A stretch of 64,000 bases of DNA. It comes from Sphagnum compactum (Eukaryota > Bryophyta > Sphagnopsida > Sphagnales). The stretch is taken from assembly GCA_965153455.1 (NCBI GenBank), contig OZ234498.1, positions 9,486,001 through 9,550,000 of the forward strand. Direction: 5' to 3'. Of this stretch, positions 38,085 through 49,100 are shown in pieces. Position numbers and translations under genes: made by a program. The notes under the pieces were generated by a model. That model saw nothing but the letters and a program-made list of their open reading frames with translations. It searched no databases and was not told the origin of the DNA. How positions within the stretch are numbered: the stretch's first letter is position 1; each line of letters begins with the position of its first letter.

Positions 38085-38640
38085 GTTCGTGAAAGAAAGA
38101 AAATGGGTGTGTGTGTGGCAACATGAAAAAAAATGAAGGATAGAAAGAGGGAGAGGGAGAGAGAGAGAGTGTGTGTGTGTGTGTGTGAGGATAAGCAAGG
38201 CAAAAAAAGGAAAAAAGGGAAGAAGGTGTGTGTGGTAACATGATAGAGAAAGAAAAAAAAGTAGAAATAAGGAAAGAGGGAGATTATGTGAGTGTGAGGT
38301 AGGATAAGCAAGACAAAAAAGGGAAAGAGGGAGTGTGTGTGTATGTGTGAGAAGATAGGTAAGGCAGAAAGAAGGACAAGGGGTGTGTGTTGCAACAAGA
38401 TAGAAAAGAAGGTGATAAGGAAAATGTGTGTGCTAGTAGAACAAGCGAGGTAGAAAGAGGGAAAGAAAGAGAGGGGTAGTAGGACAAGCACGCCAAAAAG
38501 AGAGAGAAAATAAGAGGGGCAAAAAAAGGGAGAAAAGGGGCAGGTAACAAGATAGGCAAGGCATAAAAAAGGAAAGAAGGAGAGGGGCAAATCAAGGGAA
38601 AGAGGGGATGGGGCAATAGGACAAGCAAGGTAAAAAAGAA
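38085..38640. repeat. Purine-rich minisatellite with (GT)n and (GA)n tracts
   Basis: About 550 bp of strongly purine-biased + strand are organised in imperfect units of about 60-70 bp. Each has a GAGTGTGTGTGTG-type tract, AGGATAAGCAAGGCAAAAAA and GGGAAAGAGGGAG. The complementary strand reads as a 227-codon frame of repeated Phe, Pro, Leu, Ser and His-Thr, which is an artefact of the repeat. Confidence 0.8.
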
Positions 38641-39535
38641 GGATTGAGAATGATGAGATTCTTGCTGACACCCTTTTTCAATCCAAATTCTCTTATGTTA
38701 AAAAGGCAAAGGTTGCATGGAATGCTACCTTGTGAGATCGAAAGTTTAATAATTAGTGCATTCAAATAAAAAAGATGCAAGTAATCCATGATTTTCATGC
38801 ATCAAAGATGATTCATGAATGGTTTGTGTTTTCAAATCCATTCATTAATTCAAGTCCAATTGAAAGTTCCAAGTTTAAAACTAATTTCTTAATTGTGATT
38901 TAATTTGTTTGGAAACACAAAGGATTGGATGTGGTAGATGTAGTTCATCTTGCCATAAAACACTGCCAGATGTAAACACATCATCACACAACAAGGGCGC
39001 CAAAGGTGGTAAAGGCTTACCACCAAGTTCATGGTTTTCATGATGATGGTGTTTGAATAGATGAATGACTTTTTTGCATTTTTTGAAAGCTCTTTGAACA
39101 TTATTGATTACATTGATGTGGCTTAGTACATTTTCCATGAAACTTTTTGGCACTTGTCAATGTTATTTTTCACAAGTCATATTGTGAATTATTTTTTGTA
39201 ACCATGTTTTGTGATACAATACTTAATTTACTAAGTCTTCAATACATATGCAAAAGAATGATTCCATAATACTTCCATAAACACAAGAAACCATCAATAC
39301 AAAAGATGCAATGTTCATATTTTCGATGATTATTTGCCATTGAAAATAAACACAACATTTGCAATACTCACATTGGGGTCACAAATCAAATTGGATTGAA
39401 GGTATTCAAAATTTCATACCCACATGGCATTCACAAATCACACATTGAGTTTTTCCTCTTCAAATGTAATACCTACATAGGGATTGTAAAACCTTTTGTA
39501 CTACTTGCAATCCACTAAACAAATATGATTGATGC
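38641..39535. other. Intergenic, nothing recognised
   Basis: AT-rich sequence with chance minus-strand frames up to 90 codons (39153-38881) and no recognised motif. Confidence 0.5.
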
Positions 39536-39700
39536 AAGTATTGCATTTTTGCAATGAAGATCCTTTTAAGGGGGGCTTGGCCCAATAGACAACATGTTTG
39601 TTGATGCCCATGTGTAGATATTGCATTTTTGGAACATAAATTCATTTTAGGGGGCTTGGACCAATAGACAACATTTTCAACAATGCCCAAGTTTGGGTAT
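39536..39700. repeat. Two-copy tandem repeat of about 82 bp
   Basis: Units beginning near 39536 and 39618 share TATTGCATTTTTG, then GGGGGCTTGG, CCAATAGACAACAT and ATGCCCA. They differ at scattered positions. Confidence 0.75.
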
Positions 39701-40110
39701 TTCAATTCTTATCAAATTGTTTAAAACCTAATGAAATTACTATTATTTTAAAATAATTATTAAAATTAATAAAAGCTAAAATATTGAAATAATAATAATA
39801 ATAATAATAAAATTAGTCTAGGCTAATTACTAATTAACTACAATAGAAATTATTATTATTGTTGTTACTTGGGCTCTATGCTACTTCACATTACCAATGA
39901 TGATTAAATGATTTTAAAAAAAGGTTATACACTCCCCAATGTTACAAAAAAACATTACCATTTTTTTTGAAATATATTAAAATAATAGTTATTTTATATT
40001 TGATTAATGATAATTTAATTTTAATTTTTATTATAGCCAGTATTTCATTAAAAATACCAAGAAAGTTATAATATAATATTATTACCTATTAAGGATTGTT
40101 ACTTATAATA
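39701..40110. other. Very AT-rich stretch
   Basis: Contains (AAT)n tracts near 39,790-39,810 and long A/T runs. No coding signal. Confidence 0.6.
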
Positions 40111-40350
40111 GGTAGGAGGGAGGGTCGGTAGGTAGGTAAGAATATGAATGCCATATGCATGTAAGGATGGGTGCCTAGTTGGGTGGTAGGCATATAGGTG
40201 GGGTGGGTTGAATCTAGTAGGTGGGTAGGTGGGAAAAGGGGGTGGGAATCAAGTAGGTAGGTGATAAAGCAAGGCCTTGATTCTTAATTCTTGGTTGATA
40301 GTTAGTGCCAAAAAGGCGCGTAATATGTGTTTAGGTAGGTGGGGTCGGAG
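40111..40350. repeat. G-rich GGTAG/GGTGG microsatellite-like block
   Basis: The + strand carries many GGTAGGTAGG, GGTGGGTAGGTGGG and GGGGGTGGG words around 40,111-40,262 and again near 40,332. Several groups of four closely spaced G-runs could in principle form G-quadruplexes. Confidence 0.6.
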
Positions 40351-42369
40351 TTAGGAAAAAACATGACATGCTGAAATTTTCAAAAAGTATCTTTCCCAAG
40401 GAACTTTTTGTTTTGTGAAGGAAAAAGAAGCATCTTTTATAATAATAAATTTGAGAATATTTTTATTTCTCAAAATGGAATCTTCAAAATTAAATAATTA
40501 TACGCAAAGATTGGGTGAACCTGCTATTCAATTTTGAATATTCTTCATTAAATCAAGTATTCCTCAAATTATATATTTTCACAAAGACATCCATGCCAAT
40601 TACTTAAGAAGCATAATTACTAGAACATGTTGCATTCTGATTCCAAATCATAGTAAAATGAGTTTTGAGAGTTGGCTCCCAATAGCCTACTCACTTGTGA
40701 TTTTCCATTACCCTCATTCATTGGGTGCACTCTTGAGCTTGGACAACAAAGGTTCACCAATTGGAGTCCCAATGCATGCACTGATGTGATGAAAACCTAA
40801 CCCAAATATATATGGCAAAGCCATTTAGTCAGATGACCATCTGAAAGCTTTTAAGAAAAGCCCTTGCAATCCAATTGCTCATACCCATCTAAAATTCCAA
40901 AACAAACTCATCTTTATGGTGCCAAACATACCTACCTAGTCTTCCCTTTCTCTCTTTCCCACAAAATTCTTTGTTGTTGCAACATCAAAACAATAGCTAG
41001 AAATTTATACTATCTTTTAACTAATTATGAAACTATTAAAAGACTATAGATATTTTAAAATGCCAATGGCATCAAGGTGGCAATTGGGTGTTCATCCCTT
41101 TGAAGTCCAAAGACTTTTTCAGGCTCTCTGAATATCTTCTCCTCAGGTTAGCCCAAGGGTTAGCCCAAGGCCTGAAAATTAGGGGAGGCCCACATGTGTA
41201 GTAGGCCTTCTCAAGCATCAAGAATGAAAGGTTTGTTATTTCAATTGGGGGGTGGGGGGAGGTTTGCATGTGAATCAATGGTGGAAGGTCCTTTCAATTT
41301 ACTAAAGCATCTTCGTGTTATGGGGAGATGCTTTGTTACCATATGTATACATGTTGCAAATACACATGTGATGTAATTGAATCATTGTGGCTTGCCATTC
41401 GATGGTCACTCACCCACCTAACGTAACATTCAAGGGTTACATACGTGACAATTCGATTGCACCACATGTGTATTTGCAACATGAGCTATCACAAAAATAT
41501 AAAAAAATCATGATAAGATTGCACCGTGTGCTCCTTACGACACAAGCTTATCAATTCACTTTTGAAAGGCATTGGAGACCAAATGTCAAAGACATGAGCT
41601 TCTAAATTGGGTTCCAAAAGGACCCGTACAGGGTCAATTTGGACATTTGCGGCTCAAAAGGATTAACAAGAACCAGGATGTTTGAAAGAATGTGTGTTCT
41701 TGTTTTCTTCTTTTGTTTTTGTTGTTGGAACTTGGTATGTTCTAAAAGGCAATCTTGTCCCGATGGCAAGCATTTTGAGAGAGAAAAGAAGTGTAAATTA
41801 TTTGAAGTGGTTTCTAGTTTTTACACCCCCACACTACCTACATACCTCTTTAATTATCGAATGGAAGAATTTGGGAACCGGACTAGAATATGACATTGGG
41901 GAACCAATGGGTGAAAATCCCAATTTTTGAATAAGAGAAAAATATTGTGAAGGATAATAGTGAATATTTAAGAATATTAGATTTGTTGCAATGAATTATT
42001 AATTAATTAATTAACAGACATCTGTTGAAATGGCCAAGGTACTAATGGTATCTTTTTTTGCAAGGGGGGAAAACCGTAAGTAAAATACATGCCAGGGGAA
42101 ACTGAAACGAAAACAAAAAAGTGGGGGCCAGGCAAAAATCCGAAGTAATAACAAGGGGTGTGTCACACACTATGGCCTTGTCCATTTACATTAAGAAGTA
42201 TGTTAAAGCAAAAAAAGAAGAATTATGGAAACTCAAATATTTCACCATGCAAAAATAGAGTCTTCAAAAAAATCTTCTAAAAGAAACCAAAATTCTTCGA
42301 GATATTATAACTCGGAAACTAATCTCAAGTTTCAACACAAGCCAAAATATCATCTTTCAAAAATCCTCA
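40351..42369. other. Intergenic with a perfect 21-bp inverted repeat
   Basis: No gene recognised. The only clear structure is the inverted repeat at 41,350-41,483, given separately. Frames at 41,639-41,930 overlap one another and show no motif. Confidence 0.5.
41350..41483. repeat. Perfect 21-bp inverted repeat with a 92-nt loop
   Basis: 41350-41370 (CATGTTGCAAATACACATGTG) is the exact complement of 41463-41483, separated by 92 bases. Pairing stops immediately at both ends of the arms. It could be a hairpin RNA, a small-transposon relic or chance. Confidence 0.7.
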
Positions 42370-42560
42370 TAATAAAAATAGACCTATTATTTGTCACCTA
42401 GGGGCCAAAATCCCTTAAGCTACTATACTCTATAATGAATCTAAATACACAATATCCTTGCCAACTAAGGCAAGGCCAACAAGAATATAATACATACCAA
42501 TGGGAGACTTGAACCCAGCTAGCCTAAACCTTCAGTGAAAAAACGAAAAAAAACCAAAAC
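42370..42560 (-). repeat. Possible tRNA-derived SINE fragment
   Basis: On the minus strand, GCTGGGTTCAAGTCTCCC at about 42,520-42,503 closely fits an RNA polymerase III B box. Downstream follow TATGTATTATATTCTTG, GGCCTTGCCTTAGTTGGC and a GGGATTTTGGCCCCTAGGTG segment, in the style of plant SINE bodies. A convincing A box was not found, so this is tentative. Confidence 0.35.
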
Positions 42561-42639
42561 AAAACCAAACAAAACCAAAGATCTAAACCAAGTACAGTAA
42601 CTATGGTTCAAAACCTAACCTAGTAAGCAAAAGCAGTAG

Positions 42640-44268
42640 TAGTAGTATCTTGCAACCGCCTCCACGCAGGCTCGAATCTCGTCGCGTCCCGTCGCGCGTT
42701 GTCTCGCAGCCCGGAGAGTCCGGAGAGGATGTTCTCGTCTCGGCTCATCCTTCACTGGATCCCACCTCTTTGCCGCCGCAGCAGCACCGCTCGCAAACCA
42801 AAGAAAAAAAGCAGCTAGCAGAAGGTAGCTTTGGTGCAGGATCCATGAGGAGGAGCAGCAGCAGCAGCAGCTTGATGGCTGCTGGATCAGCTTACTGCCC
42901 CAAAAGAAGGAAGAGGAGAAAGAGGATGATGATGGGTACTACGAGATGTAGGTCTGCAGTTGAGATCCCGAGCCACCTGCAGCTTTGATAGATATGGCTT
43001 TCTTATGATAATGTCTTGTGTTTTTGCATCAGCAGCAGCAGTAGTAGTAGTAGTAGCAGCTCCTCGCAGACACCGTTTGTTACTACCACAAACGTAGTAC
43101 TTACTGGTGTGCAGTGGTCATGTTGAGAGTACGACTCAAGTTGTGGCGTTTTGTGTGTAGGTGTGTGGGTTTCAGAGCCAGGACGTCTGGGTGGTACTAC
43201 TACGACGTTACTAGTGTGTGAAGAGGTGAGGGGAATTTCTTAGTTGCAGCTGCAGCAGAGGCCGAATTTGTTGAACAGAAGAAGAAGAAGAAGAAGAAGG
43301 AGAAGAAGAAGAAGTAGTTTGTGTCCAGTTGCTGTAGTACCGTGGAAGTGATCGCATGTGGGGCCACCAGCTGCACCTTGTACAGCCACGACTAGCGGCG
43401 CCCCCGGGGGAGGGGGCGGCGGGGGGGACGAAAGTCGTCACTGCTTGCTTCATCACAAAAGAAGTATGAATCTTTGTCGGTTCACGCTAAAAAGAAACAA
43501 ACAGGAAGAATGTTTTGGAAAGAAGAATATATATTAGCTAGCGTCTCGGCGTTTTGCGCCGCTTGCTAGCTAGCAAGGTAGATCTAGCAGCTGTGAAGAA
43601 GAATTTTTCTCTCCCGATTCACAGTTTTTTATCATTGAAGAAGAGTAAATATTATTCGGAGACATTGTAAAATTATGAAGCTGCTAGCTCGAGTACTGCT
43701 GCTGCATTAAGCTGCTGGCTATACAATCGTGCACATGATTCAAGCAGTTTCCATCGGTACCGATGATCTGCAAGCAGCGTACACTACATACAGCTACATG
43801 AGAATTCTTCTGCTTCCGTTCCAGAACGTTGTAGTAGTCTAGCTGAAGCCGGGTGTAGCTGGGGACGTTGCAGTGGAATATATATTGCAGACACGCACCT
43901 TTGTAGCAGGTGTAGTCGTAGTGGTGGTGGTGGTGGTGGGAAGACGGATTTTGCTGGAAGAAAATTTTCTTCAAAGATCCTGCAAACTTTGAAGAGGAGC
44001 TGGTAGGCGCTGGAATTTCAAGTGATTTATGAGCAGCTCGCTCGAGTTGTTCAAACCTCCTGCAACAACAACAACGACAACAGGAGCGGCCAGTGGTGGT
44101 GCAGCTGATCTTCCTTTGTGCAGGACGGAATTGTGTTGGGATTTTGTTGTGTGATCAAGTGCTCGGTGAATGCGAAGCTTTGGTCCATACTACGGCGGCG
44201 GCGAACATGTCTCTGTTCGATAGACGAGGCTCCAAATCTCGCACTCGCCGTCGCTCGAGGTGGGCTTG

Positions 44269-44305
<37 letters not shown>

Positions 44306-44667
44306 AGCAGCTGGGCGTGAATGCAGATCGATCGATCACCAGCTGCTGAGAGTCCCTAAACGCTAAATCTTAGCAGGATTGATGAGAGTTTCAGCTAGAG
44401 TCTGTACAGATCTCTCGCGCTCCATCAAAAGAAATTGATCAGCTTCTGCAGCTGCTATAGTTTCAATTCTTCAGCTGCCTGATTTCTGCTGGCGCTGAAG
44501 TCCGTGCTATCATCTTATTCTCCACCATAGAACAACAAAATTGTTTTGGTGTCTGGATGTATGCTGCAGCAACTGTCATCATGAGTCGTTGACGCAGCTT
44601 GAGACTCAGGGCGGCGGAGCTGAGCGCGTGGAAGTATCAGTCCCCGCTTTGGACGAGGATTCTGGAC
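42640..44667 (+). promoter_or_regulatory. GC-richer leader and promoter region of the channel gene, rich in trinucleotide repeats
   Basis: Composition rises sharply at about 42,640. The region holds (AGC)n near 42,857, (TAG)n near 43,035, (GAA)n near 43,280, (GTG)n near 43,920 and (CT)n near 44,272-44,301. Short frames such as MRRSSSSSSLMAAG (from 42,846) and MSLFDRRGSKSRTRRRSR (from 44,207) occur. The latter ends at a GT donor (CGAG|GTGGGC at 44,259) and could be a first coding exon of the channel. Overlapping minus-strand poly-Ser and poly-His frames are shadows. The transcription start is not visible. Confidence 0.45.
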
Positions 44668-46100
44668 ATGGGATTCACGCACGCAGGTACCTATGCTGGT
44701 TCTTCTGGCTTTGGTTCTGGTTCTTCTTCTTCCTCTTGCTTGCTTGATCCCTCGCACTAAAACGTTCCCTCGACGACGAGCTGATGATCAATATTCTGTG
44801 GTGGGTTTGCGGAACTGCGGGGGATAAAAACCAACAAAAAAAAAACTTGGGTTTGGAAAAGGGTGCTTGTATCCGCGACAGGAGAATGCACGCCGGTGAA
44901 CGAGGATGGTGATTCCATCGGTGGAGACGAAGACTTGCAGGACGAGAGTGTGGTGGGGGCAGCAGAGGTCACCAGACAACGCCGACGACAAGAGCGGAAG
45001 CTGTCACTTCCGCGCATGAGCTTCGGAAAGCTCACGGAATCTTTCGAGGACAAAGTGGTGGATGCATTTCTATGGCTCCTCAAACAAACGCAAGGGAAGC
45101 AAATCCATGCCACAAAGGTACCAACGTACTCCAGAATCTCTAGCTTCTCCATGCCACCAGGTTCGTGAGATTCTCATGATCCTACAGATCATCAGTGGGA
45201 ATCTCACGATCCTATGATCACCTCACTAGCTAGCTCTGATGGAATCATCTTCAAATCAATCACTAGCTAGCTCTGAGGATTCTCATGATCCTCTGATCAC
45301 ATCACTAGCTCTGACAGAATCATCTTCAAGCCAATCAGGATTCTCATGAACCTCTCACCACATCACATCTAGCTCTGTGGAATCATCTTCAAACCAGACA
45401 TTGGGATACTCTCATCATCCTCTGATCACATCACTAGCTCTGATGGAAGAATGTTCAAACTATTGGGATTCTCATCACGTGACATCACTAGCTCATAACC
45501 CTAAACCCTAAACCCATCACGAGCTCTGATGGAATCATCCTCAAACCAATTGGGATTCTCATGATCCTCTGATCACATCACTCACTCTGATGGAATCTTG
45601 AAACCATTGGGATGCTGATTGAAATCTTCACATCACTAGCTTGGATGGAAGAATATTCAAGCCATTGGGATTCTCATCACACACCACTAGCTCTGATGGA
45701 AGAATGTTCAAACCATTGGGATTCTCATCACATGACATCACTAGCTCAGATGGAAGATATCTTCAAACCAATCAGGATTCTCATGATCCTTCGATCATGT
45801 CACTAGCTCTGAGGGAACCTTCAAACCATCCTTCTCTTTGGTTTTCTTCAACTTGCAAACTAGGTTGTCCAGAGATCATTAGACCTTTTGTGCATTTGGA
45901 TTTTCCGAACTGGGTAATTGCATGGGTCACTAGATTTCAAAACAACTAGAGTGAGAGAGAGAGAGAAAGGTTTTGCAAACAGATGAATCTGGTTGGAACT
46001 TGGGGGTTTTTTTTTCCTCCAGTGATTTCTGAAAGATTGGTAACCATTTTTCGCATCGGAAATTTTGCTAAGGAATAGCCTACATGTTGAATGATGGGTG

Positions 46101-46131
<31 letters not shown>

Positions 46132-49100
46132 TTGTAGGAAGTTTTGTCAACCTATCATGACTCTTATTTGTATGGTGAAGTGCCATTGACAACTAAAGTG
46201 CGAACAGCTCTTCGTGGGTGGCCTCTCAGAAATTATCTTATATGGGTAAGTTTACAGAAGGTCCCAAATTTCTCAAAACCCGATTTCAAGCTTGTAATTT
46301 GTCACGGGTAGAAATGCCCATTTGAAAAGAAATTGGGTTCCACAAAATAACACCCCCAAAAGGAAAATGATGCTAGAAATTGTCTCATTTTTATTCGTTT
46401 TTATTGGGTGTGTTCAAATTTCTAACATCATTCTTTCATTCGTTTTGCATGATTTTGTGAACGAAACGAGGAAATTCTGGGTCTTTTCTTTTTTTTTTGA
46501 ACAGATTCTTAAAATCTTCATATCATTCTGCTGTGATGCATACTTAGCAGCAGCACTCACCAACAAGATTCATTTTTGGATTTGACATGGATTCTTTGTT
46601 TTGTAAAAATTATTTTATTGCAGACAGAGTTTCTGGCAGCAATGTCATCTGTAGTTCTTTATATCTACACAACGTAAGTTCCTCAAGCTTTTCCTGATAG
46701 CTTCAATTGCTTTACAGCTCTGCAAGAAAGATTTTTCAAAATGATTGCAGTGCAAGATTTTTTGCATGATTCGAGAATTATTTGGGTTAAGTGTTTTTCA
46801 GAAAGTTGCAGTTTTTACACTGTAAAATACGATCCCATAAAAAACAGCAATTTGTTTTGTGGTTGTGTGTGCAGATACAAAATTGGTGCAAATGAATTTC
46901 ACTGGTTGAGGCTAGTACAACTTGCTTGTGGCTTGTTCTTCGTCGTTGATTACATCCTGAATCTTTACAGGTAGGGGGAAAACAAACCACCACATTTCTT
47001 TGTATTGTAGTTCACAACACTCTGCTGATGAGAAAGAAAATCTGCAGATCATAACATAATACAATGTTCTCAAAATGGTGCTCTCAACATTTGCAGTTAA
47101 ACCAAAACCAGGGATCTCTGAGTTTGATCTGTCAAACTGATAATTAATGCCCTCTTGAGACTGACTCTCAACTTCTTCAATATGAATTATATGAAAACAA
47201 GTATCAGATTCGTCATTTCACTATGAAACTTTCTTCCTTTGACCACCCAATGCTATGTATTGCAACATCAGCTTGTGGTTTTTTGTATGTTGATATTCTA
47301 CTGTTCCAAAACTTGTCATGCAGTGCGCCAGTGCGTCTTTACTACATTTTTTCATTTAAGGGCTTGGTCGATTTTGTCAGTACGCTTCCTATCATTCTCT
47401 ATTGGAGGTACCACTGTTAACAAATTGCACATTCCTTGCGTTTGCATTCCTTAAAGCATGATTCCTCTGTATATTGGGTAGTGTCAATTTCAAAACCAAA
47501 AGATTGAGAGTCAGATAAAGTCCTTGAAATGATTAAATGGCAGAAAATTTGCTTAACTTGTATTTTTGCGATATCTCTGAGTTTCATGGTCCTGCATTGT
47601 AACAACTAAGATTTCTTCTGGGGTTGGGATTTTACAGCCCCGGCAAGAACAATGGGGCTGAAATTTTGCTCTTCCTTCGGGTGTTAAGGTAATTCTTTCC
47701 TTGACTTTTGTCTATTTATTACAAGAGAGTGTATTGTTACAAGGCTTTTTAACTTGAGAAAATGAATCTGTAAATATGGTTGATAATTATTCTTGAGAGG
47801 ACCCATATGATTTTTGACACTGATTATTTTGTTCCGATGATTTTTTTTTAAGGATTATGCCTGTGATCACTCAAGTGGCTGGGTTTACGGGTGGTGCCAT
47901 CACCGAACAGCTTTTCATTCTTGTCATGTATACAATTGGAGTGGGTAAATGATCTTCAGCTTCCTCTCTCTATTCTTCCAAGTTTGAAATTTAAAAACAA
48001 GTATTCCAGAACCCCGAAAAAGAAAAACACGTTGGAAAATATGAGTGCCCCTTGTTGTGGCTTGTGTGCACAACAAATCATCACATTCCAGAAAAGACAA
48101 AGGATAGGCTACTTTTGAGACAAGCTGAAATGGGAACGCATCCTGGAAGTTGGGACAACAGAATTGGAGTTGGGTGTGTTATTTGATGGCTAAAAGAGAT
48201 GAAGGTTTTTGGCATATTTGAACTAGCTAAACGGAACATTGAAAGTTAAAAGAGTTTGGTTTTTGTTTTTGTTTTTGGGGTTGTAGTGTTTGTAGCTGCA
48301 GGGGTGTTGCAATGGGTTGATAACAAATCGACACCTCAAAGTGTGAAGGATTCAAAAGGGTGTGGTGATCAAGGCTGCCTCCCATTTTTTGATGCAGTTT
48401 ACTTCATAGTTGTCACCGTAAGTGTTGTTGTTGACTTTTCTTTTTTTTGAAGTCCTAAACCCTAAACCCTTTCTTGCACAAACATTGAGATATGCACTTG
48501 AAGCTTTTCGATTGTTTACAATGTGCCATAAAATTTGTGGCATTACATGGTTCAATTTCACTTGGTTAATTGCATGACAGATTACCACTGTCGGCTATGG
48601 GGATATTACTCCAAATTCCAACTGGGGAAGGCTAATTGTCATTTGTGTAATATTGGGAGCTGTGATCATTTTACCAGCTCAAATCAACCGCATTTTGCAG
48701 CTTGCTTCTCGCAGGTGTAGTAGCTTCTATTTGCACTCATTGACTCTCATCGGGTCCACTCCTTGACACTCATTTTTACAGAGATCCCACATAACATGTT
48801 TTTTGTGCATAAGAAAGACCTTTGGAAAGTAGTTTGCTAGCAGTTAGTTACATTGAAAGAATTTCTAGAGGTGAATCGGGAAAATGAACTTTGTTTGTTT
48901 TTTTGTGCAGACCATTTGGTGGAAGGTTTACTGTGAGGAAGGTGGTGGGATCTCGGTTCATCATTATCAGTGGAAACTTGACATATCGCACTGTTCAAGA
49001 CTTTCTATCAGAGTTTTATCACCCAATTCACAATCAAGGTTTTTTCTCTCTTCTTCTTTTTTGGGTTCCGCCCACTATTGAGGAAATTTAGTGCAATATG

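Noticed and set aside
37988-38671. 227-codon minus-strand frame
   Set aside because: It is the complement of a purine-rich minisatellite; the translation is repeated Phe, Pro, Leu, Ser and His-Thr with no domain and no conserved start.
42650-42988. 112-codon frame with Arg/Ser-rich sequence
   Set aside because: Begins at a non-ATG codon and is dominated by AGC and AGG repeats. Possibly an upstream ORF in the channel leader, but not supportable as a gene.
44541-44688. Reading HESLTQLETQGGGAERVEV as a coding exon of the channel
   Set aside because: In that frame the splice at CAG|GTACC leads to a stop soon after joining exon 2; the frame beginning ATGGGATTCACG is the one that stays open.
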